64,000 nt of DNA from Streptomyces sp. NRRL F-5126 (GTDB lineage Bacteria; Actinomycetota; Actinomycetes; Streptomycetales; Streptomycetaceae). Position 1 is the first letter of the stretch; each line of letters opens with the position of its first letter. The DNA lies in assembly GCF_000721265.1 (NCBI RefSeq), contig NZ_JOFZ01000004.1:434001-498000 (forward strand), read 5' to 3'. The notes beneath the pieces are model-generated. The model was not told where the DNA came from. It worked only from the letters and a program-made list of their open reading frames with translations, and made no database searches. Positions 1-7,546 of the stretch are shown here, in pieces. A program made the position numbers and the translations under genes.

Positions 1-714
1 GCCGACGTGCTCGGAGACCACGCGCACCGAGGACGGGTCGAGGGAGAGGAGCGCCGCGAGGTCCTGCGCCGTGGCGAAGGCGCCCTGCGTGGTGTCGATC
101 ACCTCGAGGCGGCCGTCCTCCCAGCGCGCGATCGCCCCGTGCGGCTCCATGGCGTTGTGGTGCTCCTCGGGCGTGGTGTACCACTCGTCCACCACGACAG
201 CGGACGCGGCGAGTTCCGCCTCCAGATCGCCCTTGGAAGTCTCCGAGGAATCGTCCCCGGGGGTGTAGGTGTCCGGGTGTTCCGCCCGGAACACCGTGTC
301 GTGCGGCTCCTGCTCGTAGTGCACGACGAGCGACTCCGCGGCCTCCCTGGCCACTTCCGGCGTCTCGGCCACGACCAGCGCGACCGGCCAGCCGACGTGC
401 GGCACGCGGTCGTCCTGGAGCACCTGAACGGTCGGGTCCGGGCCGAAGAAGCCGGAGGCCCTCTCCAGGCGCGGCGCGTTCTCGTGGTGCAGCACCGCGA
501 GCACGCCGGGCATCGCCTCGACGGGCGCGCTGTCGATGCCGGTGATCCGGCCGCGTGCCACGGTGGACAGCACCAGCCAGCCGTGGGCGAGCTCGGTGAA
601 GTGGTGCTCGGCCGCGTACCGGGCCGCGCCCGTCACCTTGTCGAGGCCCTCCACCCGGGTGTGCGCGACGCCGACGGCCCCCGCCAGCCTGGTCGCCTCG
701 GTCGTCGTGGTCAT
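1..714 (-). CDS. Molybdopterin-binding subunit of xanthine oxidase-family aldehyde oxidoreductase (partial)
   Basis: This is the large catalytic subunit of a molybdenum hydroxylase; only the N-terminal 238 residues lie in the window and the rest runs off the left edge. The visible part has the aldehyde oxidase/xanthine dehydrogenase a/b-hammerhead domain (RVEGLDKVTGAARYAAEH near residue 20) followed by the start of the Mo-binding domain (YTTPEEHHNAMEPHGA). Its ATG overlaps the stop of the FAD subunit gene in an ATGA, so the three subunits are translationally coupled. The order FeS-FAD-Mo matches PaoABC/YagTSR. The physiological aldehyde is unknown. Confidence 0.9.
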   Translation of the reverse strand, partial: MTTTTEATRLAGAVGVAHTRVEGLDKVTGAARYAAEHHFTELAHGWLVLSTVARGRITGIDSAPVEAMPGVLAVLHHENAPRLERASGFFGPDPTVQVLQDDRVPHVGWPVALVVAETPEVAREAAESLVVHYEQEPHDTVFRAEHPDTYTPGDDSSETSKGDLEAELAASAVVVDEWYTTPEEHHNAMEPHGAIARWEDGRLEVIDTTQGAFATAQDLAALLSLDPSSVRVVSEHVG

Positions 715-1703
715 CGGGCGCTCTCCTCGGCGAGTCGGGTCAGCTCGGACACGATGAGGTTCCGTGTCAACGTCACCTTGTACGCGTTGTCCGCCAGCGG
801 CTTCGCGGCGGCCAGTTCGGCGTCCGCCGCCGCGGCGAACGCGTCCGCCGTCGCGGGTCCGCCCGTCAGCGCGCGCTCCGCCGCACGCGCCCGCCAGGGC
901 CTGGACGCGACCGCCCCGAGGGCGAGCCGCACCTCCTCGACCACACCGTTCCGCACGGCGAGCGCGGCGGCGACGGAGCCGATGGCGAACGCGTACGAGG
1001 CGCGCTCCCTGACCTTGCGGTAGTGGGAGAGCGCCGCGACCGGCGCGGGCCCCACGGTCACGTGCGTGATCAGCGCGCCCGGCGGCAGCGCGGTCTCCAG
1101 GTGCGGGGTGCCGCCGACGGGCAGGTAGAAGCCGTCGAGCGGCAGTTCACCCGGCCCGTCCACCGTCTCGTAGGAGACGACGGCGTCCAGCGCGGTGAGC
1201 GGGACCGCCATGTCCGACGGGTGGGTGGCCACGCAGTGCTCCGAGGCGCCCAGGATCGCGTGGTTGTGGTGCTCCCCGGCGATCGCGGGGCAACCGCTGC
1301 CCGGCACGCGCTTGTTGCAGTCCTTGCTCGTGTCGGTGAAGTATCCGCACCGGGTGCGCTGCAGCAGGTTCCCCCCGACCGTCGCCATGTTGCGCAGCTG
1401 TCCTGACGCGCCGGCCAGCAGGGCCTCGGCCAGCATCGGGTAGCGCCGCCGCACCTCGGGGTGGACGGCGAGGTCGCTGTTGGTGACGGTGGCGCCGATG
1501 CGAAGCCCGCCGTCGTGCGTGGCCTCGATGCGGTCGAGCGGCAGCTCGCGCACGTCGACGAGCAGCGCGGGCCGCTCCACGCCCGACTTCATCAGGTCGA
1601 CGAGGTTCGTACCGCCGCCCAGGTACGACGTGCCGCCGTCCGCGCCGCGCAGCGCGACGGCCGCCGAGACGTCCGTGGCGCGCTCGTAGCCGAACTCCCT
1701 CAT
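711..1703 (-). CDS. FAD-binding subunit of PaoABC-like aldehyde oxidoreductase
   Basis: This 330-residue protein is the medium, FAD-carrying subunit that passes electrons between the 2Fe-2S subunit and flavin. It has the FAD-binding YLGGGTNLVDLMKSGV segment near residue 28 and GGNLLQRTRCGYF near residue 110, followed by the CO dehydrogenase flavoprotein C-terminal domain. Four cysteines in an insert (RCGYF, DCNKR, GSGCPAI, SEHC) match the extra 4Fe-4S site known in PaoB and 4-hydroxybenzoyl-CoA reductase beta subunits, which favours a PaoB-like aldehyde oxidoreductase over classical xanthine dehydrogenase. It starts in an ATGA overlap with the upstream FeS gene. The cluster assignment is an inference from cysteine spacing. 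Confidence 0.92.
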   Translation of the reverse strand: MREFGYERATDVSAAVALRGADGGTSYLGGGTNLVDLMKSGVERPALLVDVRELPLDRIEATHDGGLRIGATVTNSDLAVHPEVRRRYPMLAEALLAGASGQLRNMATVGGNLLQRTRCGYFTDTSKDCNKRVPGSGCPAIAGEHHNHAILGASEHCVATHPSDMAVPLTALDAVVSYETVDGPGELPLDGFYLPVGGTPHLETALPPGALITHVTVGPAPVAALSHYRKVRERASYAFAIGSVAAALAVRNGVVEEVRLALGAVASRPWRARAAERALTGGPATADAFAAAADAELAAAKPLADNAYKVTLTRNLIVSELTRLAEESAR

Positions 1704-2293
1704 GCCGTCACCGCCGTGCCCGCCTCGGCGCCGGCGAGGTCCTCGCCCTGCGCGGTCTTGCCCTGCGCGGCCTCGGCCGCACGCGCCACCGCCTGGACGA
1801 TCGACACGTACGCGCCGCAGCGGCACAGGTTGCCGCTCATCCGCTCCCGGATCTCGTCCGCGTCGAGCGGTGGGGGACCGGCCTCGGGCCGCACGTCCTC
1901 GGTGGCCGCGCTCGGCCAGCCGGCCGCGTGCTCCTCGATGACGGCTATCGCCGAGCAGATCTGGCCGGGCGTGCAGTAACCGCACTGGTAGCCGTCCAGC
2001 TCGATGAAGGCCTGCTGCACCGGGTGCAGCGTGTCGCCGTCCGCGACGCCCTCGATGGTGGTGACCTCGCGCCCCTCGGCGGCGACGGCGAGCTGGAGGC
2101 AGGAGACAGCGCGGCGGCCGTCGAGCACCACCGTGCAGGCGCCGCACTGGCCGTGGTCGCACCCCTTCTTCGAACCGGTCAGCTCCAGATGGTCCCGCAG
2201 TGCGTCGAGCAGGGTGGTGCGGTGGTCCACGGGCAGGGTGCGCCGTTCGCCGTTGACGTGCAAGGTGATCGTGCTGGATGTCGCCAGGGCCAT
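1700..2293 (-). CDS. 2Fe-2S subunit of PaoABC-like aldehyde oxidoreductase
   Basis: This 197-residue small subunit carries the two 2Fe-2S clusters of the enzyme. The plant-type ferredoxin domain shows GCDHGQCGACTVVLDG near residue 43, and the C-terminal helical domain shows YQCGYCTPGQICS and NLCRCGAY. It is the first gene of the operon. The start was set at the ATG giving MALATSST, because the longer open frame upstream adds arginine-rich sequence with no domain. E. coli PaoA carries a Tat signal; none is visible here, so this enzyme is probably cytoplasmic. Transcription is probably controlled by the divergent TetR regulator. Confidence 0.93.
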   Translation of the reverse strand: MALATSSTITLHVNGERRTLPVDHRTTLLDALRDHLELTGSKKGCDHGQCGACTVVLDGRRAVSCLQLAVAAEGREVTTIEGVADGDTLHPVQQAFIELDGYQCGYCTPGQICSAIAVIEEHAAGWPSAATEDVRPEAGPPPLDADEIRERMSGNLCRCGAYVSIVQAVARAAEAAQGKTAQGEDLAGAEAGTAVTA

Positions 2294-2465
2294 GTCCGGC
2301 CATCTCCTGAGTACTCGGTGTCGCCCGTGCGTGCGCGGTCTCGTCCGTCCGGCCGGGCGCTGGGGCCGGCGGCCCGCAAACGCGTCACTGAAAGGGACTG
2401 TCGACGCAAATGGGTATGGCTTATGGTGGGCGGGCAACCGGACGATGATCCGCTTACCTGAAATT

Positions 2466-2483
2466 AGCGGACGACTGTCCGCT
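2466..2483. promoter_or_regulatory. Candidate TetR operator
   Basis: There is an inverted repeat AGCGGAC-GACT-GTCCGCT in the 227-bp divergent gap between the aldehyde oxidoreductase operon and the tetR gene. A further TCCGCTTA half-site copy lies just upstream at 2449-2456. Position and symmetry suit autoregulation plus control of the divergent operon. Binding is inferred. Confidence 0.55.
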
Positions 2484-2520
2484 TAGCAACACCTTTCGAC
2501 GGGACCCGAGAAGAGGACGC

Positions 2521-3192
2521 GTGCGCCCGGTGAGAAGCGAGCCGTTGCGCTCGGACGCGCTGCGCAACCGCCGGCGCATCCTTGAGGCCGCCTGGGACGT
2601 ACTGACCGAGGACCCGGATGCCTCGATCACGTCGATCGCGCGCAAGGCGCACGTCGGGCAGGGCACCTTCTACCGCCATTTCCCCAGCCGCGAGGCGCTC
2701 ATCCTCGAGGTCTACCGCTACGAGGTCCAGCAGGTCGCCGAGTCCGCGGACCGGCTGCTCGCGACGCGCCCGCCCGAGCGGGCGCTGCGGGAGTGGCTCG
2801 ACCGCCTCTCCTGCTACGCCATGACCAAGGCCGGCCTCGCCGAGGCCATGCGCAAGGCGACATGCGCCAGGGGGAGCCTGGCGGGAGTGGGCCACGACGC
2901 CGTCAGGTCCGCCGTCGAAACGCTCCTCGCGGCCAACCACGAGGCCGGCACGGTCAGCCGGGACATCGGCGCCGACGACCTCATGCTCGCGATCGCGGGC
3001 CTGTGGCAGATCGACCCGGCCGGCGACTGGGAGGCCCGCGCCCGGCGGCTGCTCGACCTGGTGGTCGAGGGCCTGCGCGCGAGCGCGCCGCGTGGCCCGG
3101 CCTGCGAGACATGCGGCGAGCCCGGCACCCTTGCCGCGGGCGGCCCGCGCCGCGCGGGCCGTGGCGCGGACGCCGGCGAGGCCCGCCGGTGA
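2521..3192 (+). CDS. TetR/AcrR family transcriptional regulator
   Basis: This is a 223-residue one-component repressor. The N-terminal helix-turn-helix is clear (residues about 17-62, SITSIARKAHVGQGTFYRHF), followed by an all-helical ligand domain and a low-complexity Gly/Ala/Arg tail of about 35 residues that is probably disordered. The GTG start follows a GAAGAGGA ribosome site. It is divergent from the PaoABC-like operon with an inverted repeat in the gap, so it probably represses that operon. The inducer is unknown; an aldehyde substrate of the enzyme is a reasonable guess. Confidence 0.85.
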   Translation: MRPVRSEPLRSDALRNRRRILEAAWDVLTEDPDASITSIARKAHVGQGTFYRHFPSREALILEVYRYEVQQVAESADRLLATRPPERALREWLDRLSCYAMTKAGLAEAMRKATCARGSLAGVGHDAVRSAVETLLAANHEAGTVSRDIGADDLMLAIAGLWQIDPAGDWEARARRLLDLVVEGLRASAPRGPACETCGEPGTLAAGGPRRAGRGADAGEARR

Positions 3193-3408
3193 CCCGCGCC
3201 GGCGCGTGCCTGACGCGTACCTGGCGCGGGGCGAGCTACCGCGGCGACGGCCGCGAACGGCGGGTGACCCGCGCGCGGCACGCGTCATGAGACCGCTGAC
3301 CCGCTGCGCACGCCCGTGACGAGACCGCGCGGTCAGTGGCAGATCCCGCGGAGCCGCCTGCGGTGAAACCCACTGGACCCGGACGCTCGCGCCGGGAGAC
3401 CCTCGGGC

Positions 3409-3960
3409 ATGGAGTTCCTCTGCTACCACCGCGACCGGCCCGGCTCCCTCCCGCTGCGCGAGACGCTGGCGGAAGAGCACTGGTCGTACATGGACCGGTA
3501 CGCGAAAGAGATGATCGCCCGGGGCCCGACCCTCGCACCCGACGGCGACACACCCACCGGCAGCCTGCACATCCTCGACCTGCCCGGCCCGGCGGCCGCC
3601 CGCGCGTTCGCCTTCGACGAGCCGAACCACCAGGCCGGGGTCTACCGCGACGTGCTGCTGCGCCGGTGGCGCAACACGCTGGGGCGCACCATGTGGGACT
3701 TCCCCGGCGGCCGCACGGGCGGCAACCGCTACCTGGTCCTCGGCCTCGGCACGGGGCAGGCCGCCGACCTCGCGGTCCCGGCCGGCCGAAACGAACTGAT
3801 CGCCTACGGGCCACTGCTGTCTGACGACGGCGCCGCCTGGCTGGGCACGGCGGCGCTGCTCCGCGCCCAGGACCCGGACTCCGCACGCGCCGTCCTGACC
3901 GCCCGTGACCGGTATGCGGCCATCGAGGTGCACGACTGGCAGTTCGGCGGCCGGCCCTGA
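3409..3960 (+). CDS. YCII-related domain protein
   Basis: This 183-residue soluble protein begins with a YciI-like dimeric alpha/beta-barrel fold: MEFLCYHRDRPGS, then HWSYMDRYAKEMIARGPTLA, PTGSLHILDL and the FAFDEPNHQAGVYRDV region. The second half repeats the pattern in diverged form, so it may be a tandem domain. YCII proteins resemble muconolactone isomerase-type barrels and their chemistry is mostly unknown. It stands alone between the tetR gene and a convergent methyltransferase, with no clear operon partner. Confidence 0.7.
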   Translation: MEFLCYHRDRPGSLPLRETLAEEHWSYMDRYAKEMIARGPTLAPDGDTPTGSLHILDLPGPAAARAFAFDEPNHQAGVYRDVLLRRWRNTLGRTMWDFPGGRTGGNRYLVLGLGTGQAADLAVPAGRNELIAYGPLLSDDGAAWLGTAALLRAQDPDSARAVLTARDRYAAIEVHDWQFGGRP

Positions 3961-4121
3961 CCACCCGACACGTCCGCGCCCGGGCGCGTCTTCGAGACCC
4001 TCCCGCCGGAGGGCACCAGGGCCGGTAAGCCGGCACCCGGCCCACCAGGGTCAGCTCTCAGCACGTCCCCAGTTTGCGGCGCGACCGGCTCCCCGCGCTG
4101 TTCCCCGCCGCGCCGGCCCGT

Positions 4122-4958
4122 TCAGCGGCCGGCGACAACCGAATGGCCGCCGGTGACCTGCTGACACCGGCCGGACGCCAGCACCGCCACGGCCGGCAGG
4201 CCGATCAAGCCGTCGCCGCCGAGTCGCCCGGCCGCCAGCCTGTCGTACGCGGTCTTGACCCGCGCGTACATCCCCGGTGTCTGCTCCGACATCACCCGGC
4301 CGATGCCGGCCACCCCACCGGCCGGGCCCGACCACCAGACCTCGGGGTCCTCCCGGTGCGTCCAGGCGAGTTCGCGCCCGGCCACCTCGGCGAGTCCCGC
4401 CTGCTCCAGCAGGCCGCACAGGCCTTCCACGGTCCGGGTGAAGCTCATCGGGGCGGGGTAAGAAGGGCGCACCACGCCTGCCTCGTCCATCGCCTGGTTG
4501 AACAGTGACATCGCCTCGTTGGCGGTGGCGTGCCAGACCGTCACCGCGAGCCGGCCGCCCGGACGGGCCACCCGGCGCAACTCGGTCAGCGCCGCCCACG
4601 GGTCCTCCACGTGATTGACCACGAAGTTGCCCACCACCGCGTCGAACGAGCCGTCCGCGAAGGGCAGTTCAGGGAGCACACCGTGCCGGACCTCCGCCCC
4701 GGGCGCGTTCGCGGCCGCCAACTCCACCATGCTCGGCTCGGCGTCCACCGCCACGACCTCGGCGCCCCGCGCCAGCGCCGCCGCCGCGATCGTGCCCGGC
4801 CCCGTGCCGACGTCCAGCACGCGGACGCCCTCACGGACCCCGGCCGCGTCCAGCAGCGCCTCCGCCGCCCCCGCGCACAGGGCCGCGAAGCTCCCCGCAT
4901 AGGCCTTGGCCGCGCCCGCCCACATCTGCCGCTCGTGCGCGTCGAACTCGCCTGCCAT
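4122..4958 (-). CDS. Class I SAM-dependent methyltransferase
   Basis: This 278-residue protein has a Rossmann methyltransferase core. Motif I is VLDVGTGPGTIAAAAL near residue 47, an acidic residue for the ribose hydroxyls follows in VVAVDAEPSMV, motif IV/post-II is FDAVVGNFVVNH, and motif VI is RRVARPGGRLAVTVW. This is the UbiE/Methyltransf_11 type, acting on small molecules. The substrate is not evident: the gene is convergent with the YCII gene and is followed upstream only by gene remnants. It starts at ATG with GGGAGGGCG as ribosome site. Confidence 0.85.
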   Translation of the reverse strand: MAGEFDAHERQMWAGAAKAYAGSFAALCAGAAEALLDAAGVREGVRVLDVGTGPGTIAAAALARGAEVVAVDAEPSMVELAAANAPGAEVRHGVLPELPFADGSFDAVVGNFVVNHVEDPWAALTELRRVARPGGRLAVTVWHATANEAMSLFNQAMDEAGVVRPSYPAPMSFTRTVEGLCGLLEQAGLAEVAGRELAWTHREDPEVWWSGPAGGVAGIGRVMSEQTPGMYARVKTAYDRLAAGRLGGDGLIGLPAVAVLASGRCQQVTGGHSVVAGR

Positions 4959-5000
4959 CGTTCGCCCTCCCGTGGTGCAGTTCTCCGTTGGTGTCGGTTC

Positions 5001-5075
5001 TCAGTGGTCCAGCGTGACCAGGCCGGTCTCGTAGGCGGTGATCACGAGCTGGACCCGGTCCCGTGCGCCCAGCAC
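5001..5075 (-). pseudogene. Remnant: C-terminal tail of a LuxR/NarL-type response regulator
   Basis: On the minus strand a frame ending at 5001 reads VLGARDRVQLVITAYETGLV followed by TLDH and a stop. This matches the recognition-helix end of LuxR-family DNA-binding domains. The coding match stops abruptly at about 5075, and the bases beyond it belong to a different gene fragment on the other strand. No receiver domain or start codon is present, so this is a decayed relic of about 24 codons. Confidence 0.6.
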
Positions 5076-5076
5076 C

Positions 5077-5166
5077 ACTGTCCACGGCTCCTGGTTCGTC
5101 TACGCGGTCTGGCCGCTGATCGCGATCGCGCTCGCCGTGTTCGCGGTGCGGCGCCGTGACGTCTGA
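5077..5166 (+). pseudogene. Remnant: C-terminal tail of an ABC-2 type permease
   Basis: On the plus strand a frame ending at 5166 reads GSWFVYAVWPLIAIALAV then FAVRRRDV and a stop. This is a single hydrophobic helix followed by an RRR tail, which is how DrrB-like ABC-2 permeases end. There is no upstream membrane domain and no start. It abuts the LuxR relic with opposite orientation, so both genes lost their N-terminal parts at one junction. Confidence 0.5.
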
Positions 5167-5173
5167 CCGGCCG

Positions 5174-6175
5174 CTACAGCACGAACCCGTGCGGGAACGG
5201 ATCGTCCGGGTCGAGCAGGTACGTGCCCATGCCGGTGATCCACGCCCGCCCGGTGAACTCGGGCACGACCGCGGGCTGGCCCGCGACCTCCGTCTCCGCG
5301 ACCACCCGCCCGGTGAACCGGGTGCCGATGAACGACTCGTTCACGAACGGTGCACCGACGGCCAGTTCGCCGCGCGCGTGCAGCTGCGCCATCCGCGCCG
5401 ACGTGCCCGTGCCGCACGGCGAGCGGTCGAACCAGCCCGGCTGGATGGCCATGGCATTTCGGGAGTGGCGCGCGTCGGAGCCCGGCGCGAGGAACTGCAC
5501 GTGCTTGCAGCCGCGGATGGCCGGGTCGGCCGGATGGACGGGCGGATCGGCGGCGTTGATCGCATCGGAGATCGCCAGGCCGGCCGCGAGGATCTCGTCC
5601 TTGCGCGCCCGGTCGAACGGCAGGCCGATGGAGGCCAGATCGACGATGGCGTAGAAGTTGCCGCCGTACGCCATGTCGTAGCGGACCTCGCCAAGGCCGG
5701 GCACCGGCACCACGGCGTCGAGCGCGAGCGCGAACGCGTCGACGTTGCGCAGGGTCACGCTCTGAGCCACGCCGTCGGACACGGCCACGCGCGCCTCGAC
5801 GAGCCCGGCGGGTGTGTCGAGGCGCACGACCGTCTCCGGCTCCGTCACCGCCACCATCCCGGTCTCCACCAGGACCGTCGCCACACCGATCGTGCCGTGC
5901 CCGCACATCGGCAGGAAACCGCTCACCTCGACGTACAGCACTCCCCAATCGGCGTCCTCGCGCAGCGGGGGCTGCAGGATCGCCCCACTCATGGCGGAGT
6001 GGCCGCGCGGCTCGTCCACCAGGAACCGCCGCAGCTCGTCAAGGTGCTCGACGGCGTACGCGCGCCGCTGCGCCATCGACTCGCCGGGGATGGGCGCCAC
6101 GCCGCCGGTGACGACGCGCGTGGGCATCCCCTCGGTGTGCGAGTCGACGGCACTGAGAGTGCGGACGCTGCGCAT
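5174..6175 (-). CDS. 4-hydroxyproline 2-epimerase (proline racemase family)
   Basis: This 333-residue enzyme interconverts trans-4-hydroxy-L-proline and cis-4-hydroxy-D-proline, the entry step of bacterial hydroxyproline breakdown. Both catalytic cysteines expected of an active epimerase are present: Cys91 in PMCGHGTIG and Cys254 in RSPCGTGTSA. The N-terminal VDSHTEGMPTRVV motif is also typical. It is the last gene of the cluster and its ATG overlaps the stop of the DapA-family gene by one base. The neighbouring dehydrogenase and deaminase genes support hydroxyproline rather than proline as substrate. Confidence 0.93.
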   Translation of the reverse strand: MRSVRTLSAVDSHTEGMPTRVVTGGVAPIPGESMAQRRAYAVEHLDELRRFLVDEPRGHSAMSGAILQPPLREDADWGVLYVEVSGFLPMCGHGTIGVATVLVETGMVAVTEPETVVRLDTPAGLVEARVAVSDGVAQSVTLRNVDAFALALDAVVPVPGLGEVRYDMAYGGNFYAIVDLASIGLPFDRARKDEILAAGLAISDAINAADPPVHPADPAIRGCKHVQFLAPGSDARHSRNAMAIQPGWFDRSPCGTGTSARMAQLHARGELAVGAPFVNESFIGTRFTGRVVAETEVAGQPAVVPEFTGRAWITGMGTYLLDPDDPFPHGFVL

Positions 6176-7119
6176 CAGGCCCGCTGCCCCTCGTCGCCGA
6201 GCGCGGCCAGCGCGTCGATCGCGCGCCGCATGTCGGCCGTGACCTGCTCGCGGAACGCCGGCACGAGGGGCCCGCGCGGCGGGCGGCACGGACCGCCGTA
6301 GCGGCCCACCATCTCCATGCCGAGCTTGATGGCCTGGACGAACTCGGTGCGCGAGTCCCAGCGGAACGCGGCGACGAGCGGCTCGTACAGCGCCCGCGCC
6401 TCCTCCAGCTTGCCCGCGCGCGCCAGCTGGAACAGCCGCGCCGACTCGGCGGGGAAGACGTTGGGGAACCCGGCGAACCAGCCGGCGGCGCCCATGAGGA
6501 GGCTTTCGAGCACCACGTCGTCGGCGCCGCTGATCACGTCGAGCCCTGGCGCCTGCTCCTTGATCTCCAGCACGCGCCGCACGTCGCCGGAGAACTCCTT
6601 CACCGCGTACACGTTGTCGATCGCGGCGATCTCGGCGAGCAGCGCCGGGGTCAGGTCCACCTTCGTGTCGAAGGGGTTGTTGTACACCATGACGGGCAGT
6701 CCGACGGCCGCGACGGTCTCGAAGTGCGCGATGACCTCGCCCGGGTTGGCGCGGTACATGGTGGGCGGCAGGCACAACACGCCGTCAGCGCCGTCCTCCG
6801 CCGCCGCCTCGGCCCAGCGGGCGGCCAGGTGCGAACCGACGCCGTGCACGCCGACGATGACCTTGCCGCGCCCGGCGACGGCCCCGATCGCCGTGCGTGC
6901 GACGGCGCGGCGCTCGTCGTCCGTGAGCGACGAGTACTCGCCGAGCGAACCGTTGGGGCCGACGCCGTCGCAGCCGTTGTCGACGAGCCACGAGCAGTGC
7001 TCGGCGTACCTGTCGAGGTCGACGGCGAGCCCGGCGGGCGCGGACGCGTCCTCGCGGTAGGGCAGGGCGGTGGCGACGACGACGCCGTTGAGGACGGTAC
7101 CGGGGGACGAGGTGGACAT
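6175..7119 (-). CDS. DapA-family lyase, probable 1-pyrroline-4-hydroxy-2-carboxylate deaminase
   Basis: This 314-residue protein belongs to the dihydrodipicolinate synthase/N-acetylneuraminate lyase family of class I aldolases. The Schiff-base lysine is Lys174 in YAVKEFSGD, the catalytic tyrosine is Tyr146 in VYNNPF, and the GPNGSLGEYSSL phosphate/carboxylate loop is near residue 54. Family members also make lysine precursors, but placement between the epimerase and the D-hydroxyproline dehydrogenase genes points to deamination of Pyr4H2C to alpha-ketoglutarate semialdehyde. The ATG follows an excellent AGAAGGAGA ribosome site. A 427-bp gap separates it from the dehydrogenase genes, so it may have its own promoter. 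Confidence 0.88.
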   Translation of the reverse strand: MSTSSPGTVLNGVVVATALPYREDASAPAGLAVDLDRYAEHCSWLVDNGCDGVGPNGSLGEYSSLTDDERRAVARTAIGAVAGRGKVIVGVHGVGSHLAARWAEAAAEDGADGVLCLPPTMYRANPGEVIAHFETVAAVGLPVMVYNNPFDTKVDLTPALLAEIAAIDNVYAVKEFSGDVRRVLEIKEQAPGLDVISGADDVVLESLLMGAAGWFAGFPNVFPAESARLFQLARAGKLEEARALYEPLVAAFRWDSRTEFVQAIKLGMEMVGRYGGPCRPPRGPLVPAFREQVTADMRRAIDALAALGDEGQRA

Positions 7120-7546
7120 GCGCGATCTCCTTCTTGACGGACAACACCGGGACGACCCCGGCACGGGCTCGGACCCGGGACGGATCAGCCGGGACGGACA
7201 GAGGCGAACTCCCGTACGGGGGAGGGGCGCTCGCGCGGAGCGACGGGGAGTGCACCGCGCAACCGTGCGGCCCGCACCGGACCATCGCCTGCCGCGGGTA
7301 CGGCACTGAACGGAGCCGCTCCGGCGGACGCCACCCCCGGACGCGGAGACGTCGGCACGCGCGGACGCCCGCGTGCCTCGTGGGGCGTGCCACGTGCTCC
7401 GGCAGTCGGCGCCGCGCGCCGCGTGGGCCGCGTCTCGGAGGCTGCCGCCCGGCCGGACGGACCCACCGCCAACGGCACTCGCGCGCCACGGGCCCGGAGC
7501 CGCTTCGCAGAGGGCAGCGGGCGTGCGGCGCCTCGCGGCACATCGG
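7120..7546. other. Gene-free gap inside the hydroxyproline cluster
   Basis: This is 427 bases between the end of the dehydrogenase alpha gene and the start of the DapA-family gene, both on the minus strand. Open frames here translate to arginine/proline-rich sequence with no recognisable domain. It holds the strong ribosome site of the downstream gene. A short inverted repeat CTCCCGTACGGGGGAG lies near 7209. I found no copy of the GTTC-N8-GAAC operator. A separate promoter for the two downstream genes is likely but not identified. Confidence 0.5.

Noticed and set aside
2464..3933. A 489-codon minus-strand frame opposite tetR and the YCII gene
   Set aside because: The composition is typical of antisense frames in high-GC DNA and no motif is seen.
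3975..3988. CGCGCCCGGGCGCG palindrome after the YCII gene as terminator
   Set aside because: It is symmetric but leaves no loop bases, and chance palindromes of C and G are common in this DNA.
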